Shown piece after piece: positions 27,070 to 35,824 of a DNA stretch of 64,000 nucleotides. The notes under the pieces are model-generated. The model was not told the origin of the DNA, made no database searches, and worked only from the letters and a program-made list of their open reading frames with translations. The number at the start of each line of letters is the position of its first letter. Position 1 is the stretch's first letter. The position numbers and the translations under genes were made by a program. Source of the DNA: Bacteroidetes bacterium HGW-Bacteroidetes-5 (GTDB lineage Bacteria > Bacteroidota > Bacteroidia > Bacteroidales > UBA932); contig PHDC01000001.1 of assembly GCA_002842515.1 (NCBI GenBank), positions 1,860,001 to 1,924,000 of the forward strand. The letters are read 5' to 3'.

Positions 27070-27132
27070 CAGTGTTTGATGTAAGGCTATATCATTCAGC
27101 ATATTACAAATAGAGAGATACATCAAACACTG
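27070..27132. repeat. 14-bp perfect inverted repeat
   Basis: CAGTGTTTGATGTA (27070-27083) and its exact reverse complement (27119-27132) are separated by 35 nt downstream of the transglutaminase-like gene. There is no T-run, so a terminator is unlikely. Confidence 0.75.
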
Positions 27133-27136
27133 CCAA

Positions 27137-27249
27137 AGCAACATCCCACGACCCTTGGCAAGGTTCTCCCCGTTTAGAATAGCTAACACGCAGTTTGCCA
27201 GCAACATCCCACGACCCTTGGCAAGGTTGCCCTGCCACTTGGCAAGGTT
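27137..27249. repeat. 29-bp direct repeats with palindromic CCTTGGCAAGG core
   Basis: A 29-bp sequence occurs identically at 27137-27165 and 27200-27228, with a shortened third copy (CACTTGGCAAGGTT) at 27236-27249. Each full copy contains CCTTGGCAAGG, a palindrome around a central base. The block lies in the 276-bp gap before FecR. I cannot assign it to a known element. Confidence 0.75.
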
Positions 27250-27283
27250 ATCCCGCCCGTGTCACCCGTTTTGTTTTGATATG

Positions 27284-27304
27284 TGTTATATAACAAACAC
27301 GTGT
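27284..27304. promoter_or_regulatory. Two adjacent palindromes before FecR
   Basis: TGTTATATAACA (27284-27295) and ACACGTGT (27297-27304) are both perfect palindromes separated by one base and end 4 bp before the FecR ATG. They could bind a dimeric regulator or cover the translation start. Upstream is CACCC-N15-GTGTTAT, a weak relative of the module 4 element. Confidence 0.4.
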
Positions 27305-27308
27305 AAAA

Positions 27309-28523
27309 ATGAGATGGGAAGAGATACAGGAGAGAGCCGCCAGGATGGTTGGGTTTCTCGTTAAAAAAGAGAGAATTGGCCTTGATGGTAGCATAGAAAA
27401 GCCGGGTAAAGAGGAGCTTTACGGGCTTGAAAAATTTAAAGATTCGAATATAATTTACGAGAATCTCTCTCAAAGAGAGCAGTATGACTATAGGAGAGCG
27501 TTCTTAAAACTTAACAGAAGAAACGCAGTTCGCAAAGTACTCAGATACTCTGCCGCTGCAGCATCTGCCGCAATCTTCATTGGCGGGATTCTGTTTGCCG
27601 GGTACGAATATGTATGGAGCCCTTTGGTAAATGATACTTCGGTTGCAGACTACTCCAACATAAAACCTATTGAAAAGAGAGCTCGCCTTATACTTGCAGA
27701 TGGTATGGAGGTAGATATTAAAGCCGTTGGTGAGGCAGTTGTGGAGCAGAACGGTAAAAAAATAGTCATTGGGGCGCAGGGGGTCAACTACGAGGTAGAT
27801 TCGCAAGGGTCCGGCCAATCTAAAGGGTCCGGCCAATCTAAAGAGTCCGGCATAGTAACAAAAAATATATACAACTCACTTGAGATACCGAGAGGGGGAG
27901 AATATTCGTTAACGCTGGCCGATGGTACCAGGGTGTGGATGAATGCAGATTCTAAACTTAAATACCCGATCTCTTTTGTAGAGGATAGAAGAGTGGTATA
28001 TCTTGAGGGAGAGGCATATTTCGAAGTCGCTAAGAATGCATCAAAACCATTTATAGTGAGTACTCTTTCGGGAGATATAACCGTTTTGGGTACACATTTC
28101 AATGTTAAAAGTTATTCCGATGAGAGCGCCATCTACACAACATTGGTAGAGGGCTCAGTCTCATTTAAAGGGAGTGCCGGGAAGGAGACTATACTCTCTC
28201 CGGGAGAACAACTTGCATTTTATCCGGCAAAGGGGGTACAAGAGCTTAAGCAGGTGAATGTCAATAATTATGTAGGCTGGAAAAACAATCTCTTCCAGTT
28301 TGAAGAGCTTTCGCTGGAAGATATTATGAAGACCCTTGCACGGTGGTATGATGTAACCGTTTCATACGAAAACGAGGAGCTGAAACAACTTGTCTTCTCG
28401 GGGAATCTGGACAAATACAACAACATAGAGTCCTTCTTGAAACTGTTTGAAGTGGGAGCAAAAATAGAGTTTAAGGTAGATAACAGACATATTCATATAA
28501 AGTCAAAAAGAAAAGAGAGCTAG
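27309..28523 (+). CDS. FecR-family anti-sigma factor, module 1
   Basis: A 404-residue inner-membrane anti-sigma regulator. About 78 cytoplasmic residues precede one transmembrane helix (about 79-101, AAAASAAIFIGGILFAG). The periplasmic FecR domain starts near LEIPRGGEYSLTLADGTRVW and includes VYLEGEAYFEVAKN and VLGTHFNVKSY; the C-terminal DUF4974-like domain includes LEDIMKTLARWYDV. It should hold the ECF sigma at the membrane until the STN domain of the downstream SusC signals ligand. A short SGQSK repeat separates the helix from the FecR domain. SusC begins 68 bp downstream. The sigma partner is presumably at 22615. Confidence 0.93.
   Translation: MRWEEIQERAARMVGFLVKKERIGLDGSIEKPGKEELYGLEKFKDSNIIYENLSQREQYDYRRAFLKLNRRNAVRKVLRYSAAAASAAIFIGGILFAGYEYVWSPLVNDTSVADYSNIKPIEKRARLILADGMEVDIKAVGEAVVEQNGKKIVIGAQGVNYEVDSQGSGQSKGSGQSKESGIVTKNIYNSLEIPRGGEYSLTLADGTRVWMNADSKLKYPISFVEDRRVVYLEGEAYFEVAKNASKPFIVSTLSGDITVLGTHFNVKSYSDESAIYTTLVEGSVSFKGSAGKETILSPGEQLAFYPAKGVQELKQVNVNNYVGWKNNLFQFEELSLEDIMKTLARWYDVTVSYENEELKQLVFSGNLDKYNNIESFLKLFEVGAKIEFKVDNRHIHIKSKRKES
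27807..27851 (+). repeat. 18-bp tandem repeat in FecR
   Basis: GGGTCCGGCCAATCTAAA occurs twice in tandem (27807-27824, 27825-27842) followed by a 9-bp partial copy. In-frame; lengthens the periplasmic linker by six residues per copy. Confidence 0.8.
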
Positions 28524-28591
28524 TAACCAAGATCTTAACCAAAACAATATATAACAAGCATTAAACTTTACTTAACAAAAAACTATAATTT

Positions 28592-31500
28592 ATGAAACAA
28601 AAATTTCCCTTTAGGCGGGAATGTCCCGTTTCTCAACTAAGAGTATTGCTATTGGCAATTGTCTCTTTCTTGATGCTCGGATCGAATGTGCTTGCAGCAG
28701 GAGTTCTTACTCAGGCGAGGCCCATTACGGTAACAATTAAAAAAACAACACTAAACAATGTTCTTAATCAGATTAAAGATCAATCTGGGGTGAAAATACT
28801 GTTTAATGTAAACAGTGTTAAAAACATTGAATGCGAAGAGATTACTTTTAACAACACCCCTGTAGAGGAGGCCCTTAAAACTGCTTTAAAGGGAACCGGT
28901 TTCGGTTACCAGGAGGTAGACGGGGTTGTTGTGATAAAAGAGGTTCCTCAACCACAGGAGCCGCAAAAGCCCGCAGATGTAAAAGGTAAGGTGATCGATG
29001 CAACCGGTCTTCCTTTACCTGCAACAGCAATTATGATCAAAGGGACAAAAATCGGATTCGTGACAGATGAGAGTGGTAACTTCTCATTCACACTTAGAAA
29101 CCCTAAGGGGGCAATTTTGGTTTTCAGTTTCCTTGGAATGAAAACCCAGGAGATCCCGTACAAAGGAGAGGCATTCCTCAATATTAAGATGGAAGATGAT
29201 CCAAACCTAATTAACGAGGTTGTGGTAACAGGTATCTTCAACAGGGATATCAACACATTTACAGGTTCTTCTACTACCGTAAAGGCCGATGAAATCCAGG
29301 CGTTCGGTAACCGGAACATTCTCACTTCACTCAGAAATATAGACCCTGCTTTCAACATTGTAGAGAGCAATACTTTTGGCTCAGACCCTAACAGACTACC
29401 CGAGATTCAGATCCGCGGTAACTCTAACCTGCCAAATGTAAACCAACTGCAGGATGAGAACAGATTCGGAATGAATACCCCGCTTATTATTCTTGATGGT
29501 TTTCAGTCGACTCTCAGAAAGCTGTTAGACATTAACGAAAACGAGGTTGAGACCATCACCCTTCTTAAAGACGCATCTGCAACAGCAATTTACGGATCAA
29601 GAGGAGCAAACGGTGTTATTGTAATCACTACAAAAACACCAGAAATGGGTAAACTTAAAATACATTATAAAGGAGACGGGAACATTGAGCTTCCGGATCT
29701 TTCGGGCTATAACCGTTTGAATGCCCGTGAGAAACTTGAGCTGGAGAAGATGGTAGGTGTTTATGAGACAGCCCGTGCAGAAAGCGATGTCCCTTTGAAG
29801 AGATATTACAACGATGTTCTCAATGAGGTAAACTCAGGAGTTAATACCGACTGGATGTCAAAACCACTCCGTGCTGGAGTTGGTCAGAGACACAACATCC
29901 GCCTTGAGGGTGGAGATAAGACCTTCAGATACTCTGCATCTGCACAATTAAATAACATTCAGGGAGTAATGAAGGAGTCCAACCGTACGGTATTCAACGG
30001 AACTATTAAACTAAGTTATACATATAACAAAGTAAAGTTCACAAATACCTTAATGGTAGGTATTAGCAACAACTCCAACTCCCCGTACGGTTCTTTCAGT
30101 GAGTACGCCAGGCTTAATCCTTACTGGAGAGCATACGACGAGAACGGAAAGGTATTAAAAACACTAGGCTATTACGGGAATTTTGACTACTCAAGTTATA
30201 TGTCGCCACTCCCGACCAGCCCACTTTACAACGCCACTCTAAACACATTTGACAGAGGTCAGACATCTGAGATTACAAACAATACCTCAATTGAGTGGTC
30301 CATCACAGGAGATCTCATAATGAGAGCAAGATTGGGACTAACCAAGATCAACGGCCAGACTCATAACTTCAAACCGGCAGACCATACCGCTTTTGCAAAC
30401 TACTCCGAGGCAGATATGTTCCGCAAAGGAAACTACAACTTTGGAGTTTCAAACTCCTTCAGCTACGACGGTAGTTTGAACCTAAGTTATTCAAAACTCT
30501 TCAAACAGGTTCACTCAATCTACGCCGGTGTCGATATGAACATCAGCGAGAATCAGAACTCAATTTACGGTATTCTGGCAGAGGGATTTCTTAACCCGAA
30601 CTTCGACTTCCTCTCAATGGCACTTCAGTATGCTAAAGACGGAAAACCAAACGGAAGTGAAAGTTTTAACAGAGCGATCGGCTTTACAGGAAGTTTTAAC
30701 TACACATATGACAGCAAATATAACTTTGAATTTTCGGGAAGAACCGATGGATCTTCTCAATTCGGTTCGAACAAAAGATTTGCTCCATTCTGGTCGGTAG
30801 GTATTGGATGGATTGCGACAAAAGAGGAGTTTCTAAAAAATGTTAAATTCATAGACAGGCTCAAGTTCCGTGCTTCGTTAGGGACTAACGGTCACCAAAA
30901 TTTTGACTCTTACCAGGCACTATCTACATATCGTTACTATACCGCAGACAGATACTATTCGTGGTTAGGCTCATATATGCTTGGTTTAGGTAATCCGGAT
31001 CTTAAGTGGCAACAGAAGATGAACTACAACGCCGGGTTTGAAGCATCCTTCTTTAAGAACAGATTGAGTGTTGTTGCAGATGTATATCTGGAAAAGGTAA
31101 ATGATCTGGTATCATCGGTAGACCTCCCTGCTTCAAACGGATTCCGCAGCTACATTGAGAACATAGGTACTATGGAGAACAGAGGATTTGAGTTCAAGGC
31201 AACAGCCGTAGTTGTAAAGAAGAAGGATCTTACCTGGAGCATTACAGGAGCCATTACACATAACAAGAATACTATTGTAGAGATATCTCAGGCACTAAAA
31301 GATGCTCAGAAATCAATTGAACTGGCAGCGGGAGCAAATCCGAACTTCCTCTACAAAGAGGGGTACTCTACAAATGCAATTTGGGTTGTTCCTTCTCTTG
31401 GTATTGATCCAAGTACCGGTAAAGAGCTCTATCTTAAAAAAGATGGGACTCCTACATTCACCTGGAGCGCTCTTGACCTGCAGGCTGTAGGTATTGCAGA

Positions 31501-31954
31501 GCCAAAATACTACGGAAACCTTAATACCTCGCTTCGCTATAAAGCGCTATCGGTTAACCTTTCGTTCGGTTACAGATTCGGTGGTCAGCAGTATAACCAG
31601 ACTCTCATTAATCTTGTAGAGAATGCAAACTATAAGTGGAATGTTGACCGCAGAGTTTATGACAGCAGATGGCAAAAACCGGGCGATATTGCAGCGTTTA
31701 AAGGTCTGCTAGTAACAACGGCAACCAACAAAACCTCGCGTTTTGTCCAAGATGAGAACACCTTCAACTGCCAGAATATCAATGTAAGATACGATATCAA
31801 ATCTAAGAGACTTCAAAGTATTATGAGAATTGAGATGATATCGCTTGCCGCAAATATGGCCGATATCTTCTACATATCATCTGTTAAAAGGGAGAGAGGA
31901 ACAAACTATCCATTCTCAAGGCAGATATCCTTTACAGTTGGTTTAACCTTTTAA
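28592..31954 (+). CDS. SusC/RagA TonB-dependent transducer with STN domain, module 1
   Basis: Outer-membrane transporter of 1120 residues. Signal peptide about 1-36; STN signalling domain about 45-115 (ITVTIKKTTLNNVLNQIKDQ); carboxypeptidase-like domain (VKGKVIDATGLPLPATAIMI); plug with LDGFQSTLRKLLDINE and LKDASATAIYGSRGANGVIV; barrel ending in FTVGLTF. The plug segment FTGSSTTVKADEIQ...FGSDPNRLPEIQIRG is shared with the module 4 SusC and marks one subfamily. The STN domain should contact FecR and release the sigma factor. Directly followed by SusD. Confidence 0.96.
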   Translation: MKQKFPFRRECPVSQLRVLLLAIVSFLMLGSNVLAAGVLTQARPITVTIKKTTLNNVLNQIKDQSGVKILFNVNSVKNIECEEITFNNTPVEEALKTALKGTGFGYQEVDGVVVIKEVPQPQEPQKPADVKGKVIDATGLPLPATAIMIKGTKIGFVTDESGNFSFTLRNPKGAILVFSFLGMKTQEIPYKGEAFLNIKMEDDPNLINEVVVTGIFNRDINTFTGSSTTVKADEIQAFGNRNILTSLRNIDPAFNIVESNTFGSDPNRLPEIQIRGNSNLPNVNQLQDENRFGMNTPLIILDGFQSTLRKLLDINENEVETITLLKDASATAIYGSRGANGVIVITTKTPEMGKLKIHYKGDGNIELPDLSGYNRLNAREKLELEKMVGVYETARAESDVPLKRYYNDVLNEVNSGVNTDWMSKPLRAGVGQRHNIRLEGGDKTFRYSASAQLNNIQGVMKESNRTVFNGTIKLSYTYNKVKFTNTLMVGISNNSNSPYGSFSEYARLNPYWRAYDENGKVLKTLGYYGNFDYSSYMSPLPTSPLYNATLNTFDRGQTSEITNNTSIEWSITGDLIMRARLGLTKINGQTHNFKPADHTAFANYSEADMFRKGNYNFGVSNSFSYDGSLNLSYSKLFKQVHSIYAGVDMNISENQNSIYGILAEGFLNPNFDFLSMALQYAKDGKPNGSESFNRAIGFTGSFNYTYDSKYNFEFSGRTDGSSQFGSNKRFAPFWSVGIGWIATKEEFLKNVKFIDRLKFRASLGTNGHQNFDSYQALSTYRYYTADRYYSWLGSYMLGLGNPDLKWQQKMNYNAGFEASFFKNRLSVVADVYLEKVNDLVSSVDLPASNGFRSYIENIGTMENRGFEFKATAVVVKKKDLTWSITGAITHNKNTIVEISQALKDAQKSIELAAGANPNFLYKEGYSTNAIWVVPSLGIDPSTGKELYLKKDGTPTFTWSALDLQAVGIAEPKYYGNLNTSLRYKALSVNLSFGYRFGGQQYNQTLINLVENANYKWNVDRRVYDSRWQKPGDIAAFKGLLVTTATNKTSRFVQDENTFNCQNINVRYDIKSKRLQSIMRIEMISLAANMADIFYISSVKRERGTNYPFSRQISFTVGLTF

Positions 31955-31966
31955 TTGAATCTTAAA

Positions 31967-33442
31967 ATGAAAAAAATATACAAATTACTCACAGTTTTAT
32001 TTTTGTCATTGTCACTCACATCCTGCTTAAACGAGTGGTTAACGGTTAATCCAAAGACCGATATGACAAGAGATATCCTCTTCAGCACTGAATCGGGATT
32101 TAAAGACGCCCTTACAGGAGTCTATATTCAGCTCAAAAGCGGTAATGGATATGGAGATGCCTTAACAATGACAACAATTGAGCATCTTGTAACCTCCTGG
32201 GATGTAACATCGGCAACAACACAGCAAAGACTGAATCAGTTCCTCTATACCGATGCCGGTGTTGAGACAGCAATGTCATCGATTTTTTCTCAGCAATATT
32301 CCGTAATTGCAAGTATTAACGCAATACTTGACCAAATTGACAACAAGAAGGATATCTTTGTTACCGATAAAATGTATGAGCTTATAAAAGGTGAGGCACT
32401 TGCTTTGAGAGCTTTATGCCACCTTGATATTCTCAGACTTTTTGGACCTATCCCTACAGTCACAAATGCAGATAATATTCTTCCTTATGTTAAAACCCTC
32501 TCAAGAGAGGCTGTCCCACATATTAACTTTGCTGCATTCAAAACGGAGTTGTTAAAAGACCTGAATGATGCCGAACAGCTTCTTAAGGTTGCCGATCCTG
32601 TTCAGAACTACTCAATGCTTGATTTGCGCCGCCCTGGTCCAACCTACACATTTAACCCGACAGACACATACTTTGCATTCAGGCATATTAGAATGAACTA
32701 CTATGCAATCAAGGCACTTAAAGCCAGAGCATATCTGTGGTTTGGAGATAATACAAATGCTTTTGCAAATGCGAAAGAGGTGATAGATGCAAAGAACAGC
32801 GATGGAAGCTCAAAATACACGCTTGGCACATCTGCCGATATGACTGCCGGAAATTTAAATCTTCCAAGTGAACATATATTTGCTGTTTATGAATTCTCAC
32901 TCTTGACAAAGTACAACAATATGTTTGCCAACGGTACAATTAAAAAGGGGAGTGCCGAGACCACCATTAAGAGCCAGTTATACGGCAATACAGGTACCGA
33001 TATCCGTGAAACCTACCTTTGGGAGTTAATTACCCAGGCTAATCAGGCAAAAACCTATATAATTAAGAAATACAAAGTAAATGATGCTCCCACAAATATG
33101 ACTGTAGATTACCGTCAGATACCGCTTATCAGAATTGCCGAGATGTACCTTATTGCAGTTGAGGCAGCACCATCTCTTGCAGAGTCTCAGGCATACTGGA
33201 GTACATTCCGGACAGCCCGTAATATTTCTGTAAGCACTCTGCCTGTCGATCCCGCAATGCTTAAAAATGAGGTTGTTAAAGAGTACAGAAAAGAGTTCTA
33301 TGCCGAGGGACAGGCATTCTACAACTACAAACGGATGAATATGCCAAAAAGCAGTATTCTTTACGCCTCTACATCTGCCACCGTGGTTTTGAACTATGTT
33401 GTTCCTCTCCCAAAAACTGAATTGATTAACACCAATAAATAA
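31967..33442 (+). CDS. SusD/RagB-family lipoprotein, module 1
   Basis: A 491-residue SusD-like surface lipoprotein, lipobox SLSLTSC. The ATG at 31967 (MKKIYKLL) is preferred over the TTG at 31955 because it gives a standard signal peptide. SusD features include LTGVYIQLKSGNGYG, ALRALCHLDILRLFGPIP, QIPLIRIAEMYLIAVEAAP and KEYRKEFYAEGQAFYNYKR. Pairs with the SusC 12 bp upstream. The next two lipoproteins make up the ligand-side complex typical of this SusCD type. Confidence 0.94.
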   Translation: MKKIYKLLTVLFLSLSLTSCLNEWLTVNPKTDMTRDILFSTESGFKDALTGVYIQLKSGNGYGDALTMTTIEHLVTSWDVTSATTQQRLNQFLYTDAGVETAMSSIFSQQYSVIASINAILDQIDNKKDIFVTDKMYELIKGEALALRALCHLDILRLFGPIPTVTNADNILPYVKTLSREAVPHINFAAFKTELLKDLNDAEQLLKVADPVQNYSMLDLRRPGPTYTFNPTDTYFAFRHIRMNYYAIKALKARAYLWFGDNTNAFANAKEVIDAKNSDGSSKYTLGTSADMTAGNLNLPSEHIFAVYEFSLLTKYNNMFANGTIKKGSAETTIKSQLYGNTGTDIRETYLWELITQANQAKTYIIKKYKVNDAPTNMTVDYRQIPLIRIAEMYLIAVEAAPSLAESQAYWSTFRTARNISVSTLPVDPAMLKNEVVKEYRKEFYAEGQAFYNYKRMNMPKSSILYASTSATVVLNYVVPLPKTELINTNK

Positions 33443-33450
33443 ATCGCAGT

Positions 33451-34221
33451 ATGAAGAATTTAAAATATATTTTAATGGCAACAGTACTCCTGCTACTCTA
33501 TTCGTGCAAGGAGGAGTACTATCTGTACAATGATATCAAAAGGATTCAGTTCGGGCCCGATATCACCCGCATCTATACCCCATCGTACAATCTGGCCGAC
33601 ACCTTGAAGAGTTATACATTCTTCTATGAAAGCACTGCAAAGCAGCAGGACACCCTCTTTTTTGACATCTATGCAATAGGAGGAATCTCAAATACCGATC
33701 GCTCATTCAAACTTGAGCAGGTAGCTGTTCCTGGAGCAGAGAATGCAGTTGCAGGAAAGCATTACAAGGCTTTTAACGACGCATCTCTTACTTCGAAGTA
33801 TGTTATAAAGAGTGGAGCTGTTCACGCCAAGGTTCCGGTTGTAATGCTTCGTGATGCAACTCTTAAAACGACAACTGTAACTTTAAAATTTCAGATTGCA
33901 CAGAATGAGAACTTCTCTACAGGAGAACCTACAAATTTAGGGAGAAAGGCGGTATTTACAGACAGACTTAGCCAGCCACCTTCGTGGGATAATTCTGCTA
34001 CTCTGTACTATTTTGGAAAGTACAGTGTTGTAAAACACAACTTCTTTATCGAGCAGACCGGCCAGAAATGGGATAATGATTTTATCCTTGCCATAAGACC
34101 AGATTATGCATTGTTAACCTACTGGAGAGGTGTGGTTAAGGTGGCCCTGGTAAATTATAATTTACAAAATCCGGGGAAACCGCTTACCGATGAGTTCGGA
34201 GAAATAGTAGTAATACCATAA
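33451..34221 (+). CDS. DUF4843-type lipoprotein
   Basis: A 256-residue lipoprotein (lipobox LLLLYSC) with the DUF4843 pattern: RIQFGPD near the N-terminus, SYTFFYESTAKQQDTLFFDIY and a beta-rich body ending in DEFGEIVVIP. Genes of this family regularly follow FecIR-linked SusCD pairs together with a PKD-like lipoprotein, as here. Function is unknown; a surface accessory binding subunit is likely. Gap from SusD 8 bp, to the next gene 11 bp. Confidence 0.85.
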   Translation: MKNLKYILMATVLLLLYSCKEEYYLYNDIKRIQFGPDITRIYTPSYNLADTLKSYTFFYESTAKQQDTLFFDIYAIGGISNTDRSFKLEQVAVPGAENAVAGKHYKAFNDASLTSKYVIKSGAVHAKVPVVMLRDATLKTTTVTLKFQIAQNENFSTGEPTNLGRKAVFTDRLSQPPSWDNSATLYYFGKYSVVKHNFFIEQTGQKWDNDFILAIRPDYALLTYWRGVVKVALVNYNLQNPGKPLTDEFGEIVVIP

Positions 34222-34232
34222 AGTTTACAGAG

Positions 34233-35750
34233 ATGAAAAATAAATATCTATACATTATATTGATTGCCGGAGTTTTATCGTCGTGTTTCAAGGATAAGGG
34301 TAACTATGTTTACACCGAACACGAAGAGATTACAGTAACCGGAATAGCTGCAAGTTATGATAAGATTTCACTTGTAGATAGAATTACAATTGACCCTGTT
34401 GTTACCTCAAATAAACCGGGTGCAGAGTTTAAATACTGGTGGGGTCTTTATGAGACAAGCGTACAGGGTGCAGTTCCAAAGGTAGACACCCTTCTAAGAA
34501 CAAAAGCTATTGATTATCTGGTTGTTCAGCCTGCTAAGGGTTGGGTTCTGGTTTTTGGAGCCAAAAACATTAAAACCGGTTATACAAAGATAGTAACCTC
34601 AAATATCAATGTAATAACTCAGTTTACACGTGGTTGGTATGTGGCCAAAACAGAGGCCGGAAAAACCGACCTGGACCTATATTTGACTCCTACAAGTGCT
34701 ATCCCCGGGGGTAAAATGGAGAATGTGTTTTCAATGGTTAATGGAAAAAAATTAAACGGGAAAGCACATACCCTTCGTTTTTATCAGGATTACAAGGCCT
34801 TAACAGGAACCAGTTTTCTTAATACCCGTTCGCTATTTGTGGTTACCGACGAAGATGCATCTGTGGTGAATATTGGTACTATAAAGGAGATAAGAGACTT
34901 TAACACCCTGTTTTACAATGCTCCTGCAGTTAAAAAGCCGGATATAGTGACCAATGGATCGGCCGCTTTCTATTTCATCAACAATGGAAAGCTTCACAGT
35001 ATCTACAATATGAGTGCAAACTCAGGGCAATTTGGAGTTCAGCAGATGGTAAATGAGTACAATGCAGATTATAAACTTTCAAAATTCTTCTATTCTGCCG
35101 GCTTCTATGACCCATACTTTTTTGACGAACTGTCAAGCTCATTTTATTCTGCAGGGGGGGCCTCATTACAGTTAACCAGTGTAAATAGTTCGGCAACTTC
35201 AAAAATGCCGGCTAAAAACAACAACAAAAGGCTGTTGTATATGGGATTTAAAACAACTGCACAGACATTTGCGGTATTTCAGGATAAAACCAACCAAAAC
35301 CTTAAGATTTTATCTACAATTACTCCAAGTGTAAGTGCAATGGTTATCTTAAACGACACATTAGCTGCAAGCGAGAAGTTATATAGTGCAACTATGCACA
35401 CACTCTTTAACGGAGATGAGAATATGATGTATTTTGTTGTTGGCAATCAGGTTTGGTCAAGGAATCTTTCAAACAGGTTTGAGCAGCTTCAGTACACAGT
35501 ACCGGTAGATGAGACAATCTCATTTATCCGCCACCTTAAATACGCAGTATCTGCAGACCTAGCCTTTAACTATAACTATGTTGCAATTGCAAGTAAAAAG
35601 GGAGATTCTTACAACATCCGTATGTTCACCAAAACATCCGGCAACCTCAACCCTATTCCTGCATTTACAATTACAGGTAAAGGAGAGGCGGGAGATGTTA
35701 TGTATATATCTCCATCGGTAAGCGGATCGACCTATCCGAATACCTTATAA
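34233..35750 (+). CDS. PKD-like family lipoprotein
   Basis: A 505-residue lipoprotein (lipobox AGVLSSC) opening with FKDKGNYVYTEHEEITVTGI, diagnostic of the PKD-like lipoprotein family found after DUF4843 genes. An Ig/PKD-like beta region is followed by a propeller-like body with repeated Y/F-rich strands. Likely exposed on the surface and part of the module 1 uptake complex. Exact ligand unknown. Confidence 0.85.
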   Translation: MKNKYLYIILIAGVLSSCFKDKGNYVYTEHEEITVTGIAASYDKISLVDRITIDPVVTSNKPGAEFKYWWGLYETSVQGAVPKVDTLLRTKAIDYLVVQPAKGWVLVFGAKNIKTGYTKIVTSNINVITQFTRGWYVAKTEAGKTDLDLYLTPTSAIPGGKMENVFSMVNGKKLNGKAHTLRFYQDYKALTGTSFLNTRSLFVVTDEDASVVNIGTIKEIRDFNTLFYNAPAVKKPDIVTNGSAAFYFINNGKLHSIYNMSANSGQFGVQQMVNEYNADYKLSKFFYSAGFYDPYFFDELSSSFYSAGGASLQLTSVNSSATSKMPAKNNNKRLLYMGFKTTAQTFAVFQDKTNQNLKILSTITPSVSAMVILNDTLAASEKLYSATMHTLFNGDENMMYFVVGNQVWSRNLSNRFEQLQYTVPVDETISFIRHLKYAVSADLAFNYNYVAIASKKGDSYNIRMFTKTSGNLNPIPAFTITGKGEAGDVMYISPSVSGSTYPNTL

Positions 35751-35824
35751 CTCTTCTAAAGTGTAAATCTGCATATAGATGATTTATTAATGAATAAACA
35801 AATATTGAAAAAACGATAATTTAA

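Noticed and set aside
27070-27132. Intrinsic terminator of the transglutaminase-like gene
   Set aside because: The inverted repeat is perfect but has a 35-nt loop and no following T-run.
27137-27249. Possible CRISPR array from the repeated 29-mer
   Set aside because: Only two full copies with one 34-bp spacer and a truncated third, no cas genes nearby, and the core is palindromic about a single base rather than a typical repeat.
23290-27473. Many 60-130-residue ORFs on both strands in and around cutC, the transglutaminase-like gene and FecR
   Set aside because: They lie opposite or out of frame with strong genes, have no signal peptide or family motif, and are explained by low stop frequency in the opposite frame.
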